Source: DATCBF01 sp964401995 (GTDB lineage Bacteria; Actinomycetota; Thermoleophilia; Solirubrobacterales; 70-9). From it: DNA of 64,000 nt. Below the pieces are notes generated by a model. It was given only the letters and a program-made list of their open reading frames with translations, was not told where the DNA came from and did no database searches. A program made the position numbers and the translations under genes. The stretch spans positions 1 through 64,000 of the forward strand of contig CAYOAP010000008.1 in the NCBI GenBank assembly GCA_964401995.1. Direction: 5' to 3'. Positions within the stretch are counted from its first letter, which is position 1. Each line of letters begins with the position of its first letter. Positions 52,419 through 60,753 of the stretch are shown piece by piece.

Positions 52419-52453
52419 ACGGCCCCGGAGCGCCAGAAGCGCTCCGGGGCCGT
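52419..52453 (-). terminator. intrinsic terminator, minus strand
   Basis: ACGGCCCCGGAGCGC with a 5-nt loop and its exact complement (15 bp). On the minus strand it is followed by TTTCTTTTG, so it ends the membrane-protein gene at 52470-53075. On the plus strand it sits 12 nt after the GMC oxidoreductase stop and could also serve there, without a U-tract. The outer stem ACGGCCCCGG is the same as in the terminator at 46652. Confidence 0.8.
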
Positions 52454-52469
52454 GAACCCCTTGGAGTCT

Positions 52470-53075
52470 CTAGACCCCGCTGCTCGGAGGGGGCGGCGGA
52501 GGTGGAGGCGGTGGCGATGCAGATGGCGGTGGCGGGGGTGGAGATGCTGGCGGGGGTGGTGGAGGCGGAGGTGGCGGGCTTGCGCTTGGCCCTCCCCCGG
52601 CGCCGCCGGAGAGGCTGTCGGCAGCATCGCCGAAAGTGACGCCCTCTTCCTGCATCGCCCGGTAGCCACCGTAGGCAATCCCGGCCGCTGCCAGGAAGGA
52701 GATGATGATCCCGAACTCAATCGAGACATCGACCGAGACGCCACCGACGGACGAGCCCGGAGGATCGATGATCCGGAAGAGGATCAGCAGGACCGAGATC
52801 GCGCCGAGGACCGTGACCACGGTGGCCCCGTGAACCGGCGTCTCGACATCCGACTCGCTGGCCTCGATCGCCGCATTCGCGATCGTCGCGATCACGGTGA
52901 CCAGCAGGACGATCGGGATGAAGTCCAGCGTGTCCCACGCGTTGCCGCCGCTGCTGATCGTGAATGCGCCACCTGAGACCGAATAGCTGAACCAATCGAA
53001 GAACATGAAAATGAAGAGCAAGACGGCCGAGGCGCCGGCGATCTTCTCTCCCTGGGTAAGTCTGTTCACATCCAT
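52470..53075 (-). CDS. membrane protein with long proline-rich tail
   Basis: 201-aa protein with four hydrophobic segments (about 12-28, 52-72, 86-102, 120-140), then a Gly-rich linker and a C-terminal ~45-residue tail of polyproline blocks broken by Ser-Ala (PPPPPPPPPPASPPPPPP type). The polyproline tail would need EF-P for translation and may bind partners or span the wall. Its DNA is simple-sequence and prone to length change. GGAGGG precedes the ATG. No domain recognised. Confidence 0.78.
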   Translation of the reverse strand: MDVNRLTQGEKIAGASAVLLFIFMFFDWFSYSVSGGAFTISSGGNAWDTLDFIPIVLLVTVIATIANAAIEASESDVETPVHGATVVTVLGAISVLLILFRIIDPPGSSVGGVSVDVSIEFGIIISFLAAAGIAYGGYRAMQEEGVTFGDAADSLSGGAGGGPSASPPPPPPPPPPASPPPPPPSASPPPPPPPPPPSSGV

Positions 53076-53160
53076 CTACATATCCCTCCGTGGGACTAGG
53101 GGTCGCACCGACCTTACACCCGCCATAGGGCGGAAATGTGAGGAAATAGCCGACTTTCTT

Positions 53161-54030
53161 TTAGTTCGCTGCGGACAAGGTGCGGGCCCGCGCGGCGGCA
53201 AGGGTGTTGACCAGCAACATCGCGATCGTCATCGGCCCGACGCCGCCGGGGACAGGGGTGATCGCGGACGCCACCGTGGCGGCGGCGTCGAAGTCGACGT
53301 CGCCACAGAGGCCGTCCTCGGCGCGGTTCATGCCGACGTCGATCACCACCGCCCCAGGCTTGATCGCATCGGCGCCAAGCAGGCGCGGAACTCCGACCGC
53401 GGCGACCAGCACATCGCCTCGCCGGCAGGTCCCAGCCAGATCACGAGTGCGCGAGTGGCAGACCGTCACCGTCGCGTTGGCGGCCAGCAACAGCCGCGCC
53501 ACCGGCACCCCGACCAGCTTCGAGCGCCCGACCACCACCGCCTCGGCGCCTTCGAGATCGACGCCCTCGTGGCGAAGCAGCTCCATCACGCCGGCGGGAG
53601 TGCAGGGAACCAGGCCGGGAGTGCCATGAGCCAGCAGCCCAGCATTGGCCGGGGTCAGCCCATCGACATCCTTGCCGGGATCGATCGCCGCGACGACCTT
53701 GTCGGGATCGATCTGAGCTGGGACGGGCAGCTGGACGAGGATGCCGTCGACATCGTCATCGCGCCCCAGCTCGGCGACAAGGCCGAGCAGCTCCGCCTCC
53801 GAGGCGGTGTCGGGCAGCTCGTGATGGGCCGAGCGCATCCCGACTTCCTCGCAGGCCTTGCGCTTGTTGCGGATGTAGATCTGCGATGCCGGGTCCTCGC
53901 CGACGATCACGGTGGCGAGGACCGGCGCCCTGCCGGCCTGCGCCTCGTACGCAGTGACTTCGTCGGCGACGCTCGCCCTCACCTCGGCGGCGACAGCCTT
54001 GCCATCAATCGTCCGCGCCGCCACGCTCAT
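53161..54030 (-). CDS. folD: bifunctional methylenetetrahydrofolate dehydrogenase/cyclohydrolase
   Basis: Interconverts 5,10-methylene-, methenyl- and 10-formyl-tetrahydrofolate with NADP. The 289-aa protein has YIRNKRKACEEVGM with the catalytic lysine (about 52-65), GILVQLPVPAQID, PCTPAGVMELL and the NADP-binding VVVGRSKLVGVPVARLLL (about 162-179), ending in PVPGGVGPMTIAMLL. ATG overlaps the helicase stop (ATGA), so it is coupled to the upstream helicase gene. Confidence 0.96.
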   Translation of the reverse strand: MSVAARTIDGKAVAAEVRASVADEVTAYEAQAGRAPVLATVIVGEDPASQIYIRNKRKACEEVGMRSAHHELPDTASEAELLGLVAELGRDDDVDGILVQLPVPAQIDPDKVVAAIDPGKDVDGLTPANAGLLAHGTPGLVPCTPAGVMELLRHEGVDLEGAEAVVVGRSKLVGVPVARLLLAANATVTVCHSRTRDLAGTCRRGDVLVAAVGVPRLLGADAIKPGAVVIDVGMNRAEDGLCGDVDFDAAATVASAITPVPGGVGPMTIAMLLVNTLAAARARTLSAAN

Positions 54031-56288
54031 CGCTTCCGGATCGGCGCGTAGTCGGCCATCAGCTTCCGCTCCGATCCATCGCCGGCAAAGCGCACGATGA
54101 CGACGCCCCCGGGCTCGACCCCGGTGACGACGCCGTCGCCGAAGCTGGCGTGGACCACGTCGTCGCCGGTCTGCAGCTCCAGGGTTGGGCCCGGGTCGAC
54201 CGGATCGACCCCGCTGGCCTGGCTCGAGGGCTGCCAGCCGAACCCGCCGACGCTGGCCGGGAGGCTGGAGTGGCGCTCGGTCAGCTCGACCGGCAGCTCG
54301 TCGATGAAGCGCGAGGGCAGGTTGCGCTCGGAGCGTCCGAAGAGGCGGCGCTCTCGCGTCCAAGTCATATAGAGGCGCTGGCGGGCGCGGGTGATGCCGA
54401 CGTAACAGAGCCGCCGCTCCTCCTCTTCCCCACCCTCTTCCAGCGCCCGCATATGGGGAAAGGTTCCATCCTCACAACCGACGATGAAGACGGTGTCGTA
54501 CTCCAGGCCCTTGGCGTTGTGAAGGGTCATCAAGGTGATCAGCGACTCGTCGTCGCGCAGCCCGTCCTGCTCGCTATAGAGCGATATCTGCTGCAGAAAC
54601 TCTTCCAGCGGCGAGACTTCGCCTTCGCCCTCAAGCTCGTGGTTGACGTCGAACTCGGCGGCGCCGTCGACCAGCGCCTCGAGGTTCTCAGCCCGGCCCT
54701 CGGCCTCGATCGTGCGCTCCGCCGCCAGCGCTTCGAGATAGCCCGTCTCCTCCAGCGTCGCCTGCAGGAGCTCGGCGACAGAGGCGGAGTCGGCCCGCGC
54801 CCGCAACCCCTCGATGATCTCGTGGAAGCGCCCCACGGACTTGATCGCGGCAGCGCTCAAGCCAGGCACCTCCTCGGCCCGCCCGGCCACCTCCCAGATC
54901 GGCAGCCCGGTCGTATTTGCGTGCGAGGCAAGCCGGCCCTGGCTGGTGTTGCCGATCCCGCGCCGCGGCGAGTTGATCACGCGCGAGAAGGAAACCTGGT
55001 CGGCAGGGTTGACCAGCAGGCTGAGATAGGCGACCGCATCCTTGACCTCGGCCCGTTCGTAGAACTTGGTGCCGCCGATCACCTGGTAAGGAAGCTCGAA
55101 ACGGACGAGCGTGTCCTCAAGCACCCGGCTCATCGCATTGGTCCGGTAGAAGACGGCGATGTCCTCGCGCCGCACCCCGTGCTCCTCGCCGAGCCGCTGG
55201 ATCTCTCCCGCGATCCAGCGCGCCTCCTCGTGCTCGTCGGAGAGTTCGGAGAGCTGCACCTGCTCGCCACCGCTGATTTCGGTCCAGAGTTTCTTCGGGC
55301 GGCGCTCGCGGTTGCGCTCGACGATGGCGTTGGCAGCAGAGAGGATGGTCTGGGTCGAGCGGTAGTTCTGCTCAAGCTTGACCACCTCGGCCTCGGGGAA
55401 GTCGTGCTCGAAATCGAGGATGTTGCGAATGTCTGCGTGGCGGAAGCCGTAGATCGACTGATCCTCGTCGCCGACCACCATCAGGTTGCCGTGCTCGGAG
55501 GCGAGCAGCTGCAGCAGCCGATACTGGGCGTGGTTGGTGTCCTGGTACTCGTCGACAAGGACGTGGCGGAAAACCCGCCGCCAGCGATCGCGGACCTCCG
55601 CGAACAACTCCATCGCGTTGACGGTGCGGACCAGAAGATCGTCGAAGTCCATCGCGTTGGCCGCCAGCATCCGCTTTTCGTAGAGCGCGTAAGCCTCGGC
55701 GACGGTCTCTTCAAAGATGCTGCCCTGCGTTTCGGAATAGGCGCCGGAATCGATCAGCTGGTTCTTGGCGCCGGAGATCTGGGACTGGATCGCCCGCGCC
55801 GGGTAGCGTTTCGGGTCGATCCCGAGCTCGGTCATGCAGCGCTTCAACATCCGCAGCGAATCGGACTGGTCATAGATCGTGAAGCTGCGGGAATAGCCAA
55901 GCCGCTCGGCGTCGGCGCGCAGCATCCGGGCACAAGCCGAGTGGAAGGTCGTCACCCACATCGCCCGGGCCGAGCGGCCGACCAGCTCCTCGACCCGCTC
56001 GCGCATCTCCGAAGCTGCCTTGTTGGTGAAGGTGATCGCCAGGATCTCGCCCGGCCGCGCCGCTCCGGTCGCCAGCAGGTAGGCGATCCGGTGAGTCAAG
56101 ACCCGGGTCTTGCCTGAGCCCGCACCGGCGATTACAAGCAGTGGGCCTTCGCCGTGGCAAACCGCCTTGCGCTGGGGATCGTTGAGCCCGGCAAGCAGGC
56201 GCTCGGCGCGGTCGGCACCGGGTTCTGTCGGTGCCCCGGACAGGGCCCCGGAATCTTCTGGAGGGGTCTCGAACTCGGTCTGCAGCAT
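54027..56288 (-). CDS. pcrA: UvrD/PcrA-family ATP-dependent DNA helicase
   Basis: Superfamily 1A 3'-5' helicase for nucleotide-excision repair and replication restart. The 753-aa protein has the Q-motif region LNDPQRKAV, Walker A AGAGSGKT (54-61), motif Ia TFTNKAASEM, Walker B VDEYQDTN, VGDEDQSIYGFRHAD (motif III), EQNYRST (IV), TLHNAKGLEYD (V) and YVGITRARQRL (VI). The C-terminal ~50 residues (GDDVVHASFGDGVVTG...) form the Tudor-like domain of PcrA proteins. Distinguishing PcrA from UvrD1 is not possible by eye. Confidence 0.95.
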   Translation of the reverse strand: MLQTEFETPPEDSGALSGAPTEPGADRAERLLAGLNDPQRKAVCHGEGPLLVIAGAGSGKTRVLTHRIAYLLATGAARPGEILAITFTNKAASEMRERVEELVGRSARAMWVTTFHSACARMLRADAERLGYSRSFTIYDQSDSLRMLKRCMTELGIDPKRYPARAIQSQISGAKNQLIDSGAYSETQGSIFEETVAEAYALYEKRMLAANAMDFDDLLVRTVNAMELFAEVRDRWRRVFRHVLVDEYQDTNHAQYRLLQLLASEHGNLMVVGDEDQSIYGFRHADIRNILDFEHDFPEAEVVKLEQNYRSTQTILSAANAIVERNRERRPKKLWTEISGGEQVQLSELSDEHEEARWIAGEIQRLGEEHGVRREDIAVFYRTNAMSRVLEDTLVRFELPYQVIGGTKFYERAEVKDAVAYLSLLVNPADQVSFSRVINSPRRGIGNTSQGRLASHANTTGLPIWEVAGRAEEVPGLSAAAIKSVGRFHEIIEGLRARADSASVAELLQATLEETGYLEALAAERTIEAEGRAENLEALVDGAAEFDVNHELEGEGEVSPLEEFLQQISLYSEQDGLRDDESLITLMTLHNAKGLEYDTVFIVGCEDGTFPHMRALEEGGEEEERRLCYVGITRARQRLYMTWTRERRLFGRSERNLPSRFIDELPVELTERHSSLPASVGGFGWQPSSQASGVDPVDPGPTLELQTGDDVVHASFGDGVVTGVEPGGVVIVRFAGDGSERKLMADYAPIRKR

Positions 56289-56340
56289 CGCCCGCCGAGC
56301 ATAGCCAGACGCTCGGCGGGCGCTGCCAGCAGTTACTGCC

Positions 56341-56931
56341 CTACGAGCATTCTTCAGCCAGTTCGACGAACGGTTCAGAGGAGCCGCTGAGCAGCAGTTC
56401 TTCGACTTCGGACTGCGAGGATTCTTCGAACGTTTCGACGATGCAGCTCGCCGTTTCGGCGGGGATTTCCTTCGTTTCTTCGAGTTTTTCTTCGAGCGTT
56501 TCGGCCAGCTTGACGTTGTCGAGCTTGACGAAGCCGGTGATTTCGTCGAGCTGCCACTGGTCGCCTTCCTTGACCAGGGCGACGCTCAGGGTCTGGCCGT
56601 CGAATGAGCCGCCGGTGAAGGCAGCGTCGGCGGTGGAGCTGGAGCCTTCGACTTCTACTTCGGAGACGGCGACGGATTCGGCATTTTCGTCGCCTTTGGT
56701 CGCGTCTTCTTCGCACTGTTCGACCGCTTCCTTGCCTTCTTTGTCGCTGCTCTGTTCCATGAAGGCCTGTGTCTGGAATTCGGCGCAGACGGTCGGGTCG
56801 GTGCTGGTCGCGGAGGTCTGGATTGCTTCCGTGATCTGGTCTTCGTCGCTGCTGCCGCTGCTGCCGCAGGCGGCGAAAGCAAGCGCCGAGACGACCAGCA
56901 GGACGGGAAGGACGAGATAGCGCTTATACAA
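56341..56931 (-). CDS. strongly acidic lipoprotein, tandem paralogue 1
   Basis: 196-aa predicted lipoprotein: signal peptide then lipobox LAFAACGSSG. The mature part (about 175 aa) has roughly 44 Asp/Glu and 8 Lys by my count, so it is highly acidic. The middle DAAFTGGSFDGQTLSVALVKEGDQWQLDEITGFVKLD aligns with the next gene and resembles a DUF4878/NTF2-like lumazine-binding fold (…A.V….F.G.T…..L.KEGG.WKI…). TTG at 56929-56931 is preferred over a TTG eight codons earlier because AAAGGA is then correctly spaced. Function unknown. Confidence 0.78.
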   Translation of the reverse strand: MYKRYLVLPVLLVVSALAFAACGSSGSSDEDQITEAIQTSATSTDPTVCAEFQTQAFMEQSSDKEGKEAVEQCEEDATKGDENAESVAVSEVEVEGSSSTADAAFTGGSFDGQTLSVALVKEGDQWQLDEITGFVKLDNVKLAETLEEKLEETKEIPAETASCIVETFEESSQSEVEELLLSGSSEPFVELAEECS

Positions 56932-57008
56932 AGGGGTGGTCCTTTCGTGAGGCAAGAGGTTGGGCGGGAATCGGGCGCAGCCTACTCCAGCGCCCGGCAG
57001 ATCTCGCC

Positions 57009-57620
57009 CTAGGAGCAGCTTTCAACAAGTTTCGCGACCGGTTCCGTGGAGCCGCTGAGCAGCAGTTCTTCGGCCTTGGCCCGCGAGGCCTTTTCGACTT
57101 CGCCGACGACGCAGGCGACAGCTTTCTTGCTCAGCCTGCTTGTCGGGCTCGAAAGCTGGGTTTCGAACTCTTCCGCCAGCTTCGCCGTGTCCAGCTTGGC
57201 GAAGCCTTCAACGTGGTTGAGCTTCCACTGGCTGCCTTCCTTGCGCAACCCGATCGTCGTCACCTGCCCGTTGAACCCACCGCCGGTGAAGGCAACATCC
57301 GCGGTCGCCCCAGACCCAACGACCTTGACCTTGGAGACCACCACCGACTTGGGGTTGTCCTTGGCTTCTTTCAGATGTTCTTCGCACGATTTGACCGCTT
57401 CCTTGCCGCTGGTCTGCGTGCTCTGTTCCATGAAGGACTGTGTCTCGAACTTCTTGCAGCCGCTGGGATCGGCGCTGGTCACAACTTTGATCGCCGCGGA
57501 GATCTGTTCTTCGTCGCTGCTGCCGGCGCTGCTGGTGCTGCCGCCGCTGCTGCCACAGGCGGCGAAAGCAAGCATCGAGGCGATGACAAAAGCCGAGACC
57601 AGGAAGCGGCGGTTGCTCAA
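57009..57620 (-). CDS. near-neutral lipoprotein, tandem paralogue 2
   Basis: 203-aa paralogue of the downstream gene: lipobox LAFAACGSSGG, the same SFMEQS motif, DVAFTGGGFNGQVTTIGLRKEGSQWKLNHVEGFAKLD core, and the same LLLSGSTEPVAKLVESCS-type C-terminus with a terminal cysteine. The mature part has about 24 acidic and 22 basic residues by my count, so the pair has diverged mainly in charge. Start TTG 57618-57620 with GAAGGGA. The function of the family is unknown; small NTF2-like lipoproteins are common in this group of bacteria. Confidence 0.78.
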   Translation of the reverse strand: MSNRRFLVSAFVIASMLAFAACGSSGGSTSSAGSSDEEQISAAIKVVTSADPSGCKKFETQSFMEQSTQTSGKEAVKSCEEHLKEAKDNPKSVVVSKVKVVGSGATADVAFTGGGFNGQVTTIGLRKEGSQWKLNHVEGFAKLDTAKLAEEFETQLSSPTSRLSKKAVACVVGEVEKASRAKAEELLLSGSTEPVAKLVESCS

Positions 57621-57670
57621 AACAATCCCTTCAGTTAATGAAATCTAAGTTAACTGGGGATGAGAATACT

Positions 57671-58399
57671 TCAGCCGCCCGCCGATGAGCGCCCGGTCCG
57701 CGGCCGAATCTGAGGCGCCGCGGAATCGGGCCTCTCGCCGTCGAGTTCAGCCAGCCGCCGCTCGAGGTCGACGATCTTCTCCGAGAGGCCTTTGATCGCC
57801 TCGGCGATCGGGTCGGGCAGGTGGATCCAATCCGCATCGGGCCCCTCGACCCGCTTGCCTTCGACCTTGACCGGGTGCCCGGGATTGCCGACAACCGTCG
57901 CTTGTGCCGGCACATCCTCGACGACGACGGTGTTGGCGCCGATCTTGGCGCCGTCGCCGACGACGATCGGGCCAAGCAGCTTGGCCCCAGAGCCGACGGT
58001 GACGTTGTCGCCCAGGGTCGGGTGGCGCTTGCCGCGCTGAAATCCGGTGCCGCCGAGAGTCACCCCCTGGTAGAGCGTGACCCGCTGGCCGATCTCGGCC
58101 GTCTCGCCGATCACCACCCCCGAACCGTGGTCGATGAAGAACTCGCCGCCGATCTTCGCCGCCGGGTGGATCTCGATCCCGGTGATCGAGCGGGTCACGT
58201 AGGCAAGCAACCGCGGCAGCAGCGGCACGCCCGCCTCGTCCATCGCGTGGGCGGCCCGATGGGCCAAGAGCGCCTGCACCCCCGCCCAGCTGGTCAGGAT
58301 CTCGAAGGTCGAGACCCCCTGGGCAGCGGGATCGCGGTCCCGCGCCGCCGCCACGTCAGAGCGGATCTCCCCCAGGACTCGCGTCAGAGCACTTGGCAT
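57671..58399 (-). CDS. cysE: serine O-acetyltransferase
   Basis: Makes O-acetylserine from serine and acetyl-CoA. The 242-aa protein has an N-terminal helical region (about 1-70) and left-handed beta-helix hexapeptide repeats (about 75-185), including IDHGSGVVIGETAEIG with the catalytic Asp-His and VTLGGTGFQRGKRHPTLGD. The last ~50 residues form an extra predicted helix (EAIKGLSEKIVDLERRLAEL) of coiled-coil character, beyond the usual length. The start overlaps the cysK stop (TGATG), so the operon is rrf2-cysK-cysE. Confidence 0.95.
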   Translation of the reverse strand: MPSALTRVLGEIRSDVAAARDRDPAAQGVSTFEILTSWAGVQALLAHRAAHAMDEAGVPLLPRLLAYVTRSITGIEIHPAAKIGGEFFIDHGSGVVIGETAEIGQRVTLYQGVTLGGTGFQRGKRHPTLGDNVTVGSGAKLLGPIVVGDGAKIGANTVVVEDVPAQATVVGNPGHPVKVEGKRVEGPDADWIHLPDPIAEAIKGLSEKIVDLERRLAELDGERPDSAAPQIRPRTGRSSAGG

Positions 58400-59322
58400 C
58401 AGGGGTAGAAGAATGGCAGGGAGACGTAGCGCTCCCCGGAGTCGCAGACGATCGTAACCACCCGCTTGCCGACCATCTCTGGCCGGGCGGCGACGTCGAG
58501 CGCCGCTTTGATGTTGGCCCCGGCCGAAATCCCGGCCAGCACACCCTCGCGCTGTGCCGCCAGCCGCGCCATCTCCAGCGCCTCCTCGTCGGAGACCGCG
58601 ATCACCTCGTCGATCAGCGATCGATCGAGCACCGCTGGGACAAACCCGGCGCCGATCCCCTGGATCCGGTGCGGCCCGGCAACGCCGCCGGAGAGCACCG
58701 GCGAGGTGGCCGGCTCGACCGCAACTACCAACGCATCGGGGCTGCGCTCCTTCAGCAGCCCCCCCACGCCCGTGATCGTTCCACCGGTGCCGACGCCGGC
58801 GACGAAGGCGCCGACCTCGCCGTCGCAATCGCGCCAGATCTCCTCGGCGGTGGTGCGGCGATGGACCTCGGGGTTGGCCGGATTGGAGAACTGCTGCGGC
58901 ATGAACCCCTTGCGCTGCTCGCAGATGTCTTCGGCCAGCTCGACCGCCTCGGTCATGCCGCCGAGCGAGGGCGTCTCGCGCACTTTGGCGCCATAGGCGC
59001 GCAGCAGCTTCGACCGCTCCCGGCTCATCCCCTCCGGCAGGGTCAGGATCAGCTCATAGCCCCGGGCAGCGCAGACCATCGCCAGGGCGATCCCTGTATT
59101 GCCGCTGGTCGGCTCGACGATCACCGACTGGCCGGGACGGATCAGCCCGTCGCGTTCGGCGGCGTCGATCATCGCCACCCCGATCCGGTCCTTGACCGAG
59201 CCGCCGGGGTTGAGGTACTCAAGCTTGGCGCTGACGTCTCCAGCGAGCCCCTCCGAGAGGCGCCCGAGGCTGACCATCGGCGTATTGCCGACGGCTGCCG
59301 ATGCCTCCGCCGCGGAATCCAT
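58399..59322 (-). CDS. cysK: O-acetylserine sulfhydrylase (cysteine synthase A)
   Basis: PLP beta-substituting enzyme making cysteine from O-acetylserine and sulfide. The 307-aa protein has the PLP lysine K44 in NPGGSVKDRIG, TSGNTGIAL (substrate loop), GTGGTITGVGGLLKE (PLP phosphate) and VTIVCDSGERYVS near the C-terminus. ATG at 59320-59322 overlaps the rrf2 stop (TGATG); the longer open frame has no homology. It is sandwiched between its likely regulator and cysE, and could form the cysteine synthase complex with CysE. Confidence 0.95.
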   Translation of the reverse strand: MDSAAEASAAVGNTPMVSLGRLSEGLAGDVSAKLEYLNPGGSVKDRIGVAMIDAAERDGLIRPGQSVIVEPTSGNTGIALAMVCAARGYELILTLPEGMSRERSKLLRAYGAKVRETPSLGGMTEAVELAEDICEQRKGFMPQQFSNPANPEVHRRTTAEEIWRDCDGEVGAFVAGVGTGGTITGVGGLLKERSPDALVVAVEPATSPVLSGGVAGPHRIQGIGAGFVPAVLDRSLIDEVIAVSDEEALEMARLAAQREGVLAGISAGANIKAALDVAARPEMVGKRVVTIVCDSGERYVSLPFFYP

Positions 59323-59720
59323 CAGATCCAGTACATCCCGGAGCCGGACTCGGCCGCCTCGCGACGGGCGACTTCGGCGATCGTGGTCTGGCCGAAGACC
59401 TTGCGCAGCGCCGTCACCCCCTCGGCCCAAATCCCGCCAGCCTCGTCTGCCTCCTGGCCGATCTTGCCGTCGAGGGCCTGGACCACCTCGAGCACGGTGA
59501 TCTCATCAGCCGGCTTGGACAGGGTGTAGCCGCCTTTCATCCCACGGTGGCTGGTCAACAGGCCCGCCCGGCGCAGGGTCGAGAAGAGCTGCTCGAGGAA
59601 CTGGTCGGGGATCGCCCGCCGCTCGGCCAGCTCTTTGATCGGCACCGGCCGCTCTGCTGAGCGGGCCAGCTCGGCCATCGCGACCACGGCGTAGCGGGAC
59701 TTTGAGGTGATTGAAATCAC
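59322..59720 (-). CDS. Rrf2-family transcriptional regulator (CymR-like)
   Basis: 132-aa winged-helix regulator. It has SKSRYAVVAMAELARSA at the N-terminus, ELAERRAIPDQFLEQLFSTLRRAGLLTSHRGMKGGYTLSKPADEITVLEVVQALDG in the DNA-binding part, and a C-terminal dimerisation helix. It contains no cysteine, so it cannot hold an IscR/NsrR-type Fe-S cluster. That, and its position ahead of cysK and cysE, make it CymR-like, a sulfur-metabolism repressor that in Bacillus works in complex with CysK. GTGGAGACGTG precedes the ATG. Coupled to cysK by TGATG. Confidence 0.9.
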   Translation of the reverse strand: MISITSKSRYAVVAMAELARSAERPVPIKELAERRAIPDQFLEQLFSTLRRAGLLTSHRGMKGGYTLSKPADEITVLEVVQALDGKIGQEADEAGGIWAEGVTALRKVFGQTTIAEVARREAAESGSGMYWI

Positions 59721-59792
59721 GTCTCCACTTTCTACCGCACGATCCGGACCCGGCTGGGTTAGGATCGAACTGCATCGGCTCCGTCACCTCGG

Positions 59793-60452
59793 ATGGAGCC
59801 TTCGCCGAACCCCACCAGATCGGAAGCAGTCCTGAGCGAGCGCCCAAACTGCCTTGTGATCGACGGTCACCCGCTCGTCCGCCTAGGAGTGCGTGGCGTG
59901 CTCGAAGACGGATTCGAGGTGCACGAGTCCAGCAGCCGCGAGGAGGGCCTGGAGCTGGTCCGCGATATCGGCAGCTTCGACGTCACGATCGTCGACATGC
60001 GCCCCCGCGTAAACGGCAGCGGCCCTGGCCTGAGCGGCGACGAGGCGATCCGCGCCCTGCGCAAAGACGAGCCGGGACTGGGGATCGTCGCCCACGGCGA
60101 GTGGGCCGAGCGCCACCTCGCCTCCGCCGCCCTGCAGGCCGGGGCCAGCGCCTACGTCTCCCGCACCGCCGGCGCCGACGAGCTGCTGCGCGCGGTCCAG
60201 GCGGCCCTCGCCCAGGAGCGCTTCGTCGACTCCGCCGTGCCGGCCCCAGGCAGCCGTGGCAAGTTGACCCGCCGCCAGCGCCAGATCCTGCAGCGCCTGG
60301 CTGACGGAGAGTCGGCGACGATGGCGGCACGCGAGCTGGGGGTCAGCGAGGAGACGGTGAAGACGCACATGAAGAACACGCTGGCTCGGCTGGGGGCCAG
60401 GAACCGGACGCATGCTGTGGCGATTGCGCTGCGGGAGTCTCTGGTCGAGTAG
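59793..60452 (+). CDS. NarL/FixJ-type response regulator with an atypical receiver
   Basis: 219-aa protein: receiver domain (about 18-140) and LuxR-type helix-turn-helix (about 157-215; LTRRQRQILQRLADGESATMAARELGVSEETVKTHMKNTLARL). Asp68 in VTIVDMRP is the phospho-acceptor position, but the acidic pair that binds Mg is reduced to a single Asp (VIDGHPL) and the conserved Lys is missing (AYVSRTAGADEL). The domain may therefore be phosphorylation-independent. No histidine kinase gene is nearby. No ribosome-binding site is obvious; it may be leaderless. It is divergent from the Rrf2 gene. Confidence 0.85.
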   Translation: MEPSPNPTRSEAVLSERPNCLVIDGHPLVRLGVRGVLEDGFEVHESSSREEGLELVRDIGSFDVTIVDMRPRVNGSGPGLSGDEAIRALRKDEPGLGIVAHGEWAERHLASAALQAGASAYVSRTAGADELLRAVQAALAQERFVDSAVPAPGSRGKLTRRQRQILQRLADGESATMAARELGVSEETVKTHMKNTLARLGARNRTHAVAIALRESLVE

Positions 60453-60465
60453 ACGGGGCGCTCGG

Positions 60466-60612
60466 CCGCGGGTCCTGACGTCGCCGCGGGGGTACCCTCC
60501 TTGCGCTGCGATCTGCTTCGGGCGAAGGGCCGAAAGCGCTTGCAGGGCAGAAGCCTCGCCCTCAGCAGACTCCGCGCGGCGGAGTCCACCCCCGCACCGC
60601 CGCCACCCGCGG
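60466..60612. repeat. degenerate palindromic element D
   Basis: Imperfect inverted arms (CCGCGGGT...GCGGGGGT at 60466-60493 against ACCCCCGC...ACCCGCGG at 60587-60612) enclose hairpins including a perfect GACTCCGC-GCG-GCGGAGTC (60568-60586) and a CTTCGGGC-GAA-GGGCCGAAAG structure (60516-60535). The architecture resembles elements A-C with decayed arms. It starts 14 nt after the response-regulator stop. The 141 bases up to element C (60613-60753) show no gene or motif. Confidence 0.5.
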
Positions 60613-60753
60613 TCAAATCGAACCCGGCTCACTAATCACGAGCTTCGAGCGGTGGAGCACAACCTCAGCTAAGCGATAGAGAGATCGGGCCCAGACCTCA
60701 CTTCGGGAGATTGCGGCGGGACCAAGCGACGTTTGAAGCTGGAGAGGCGTTGA

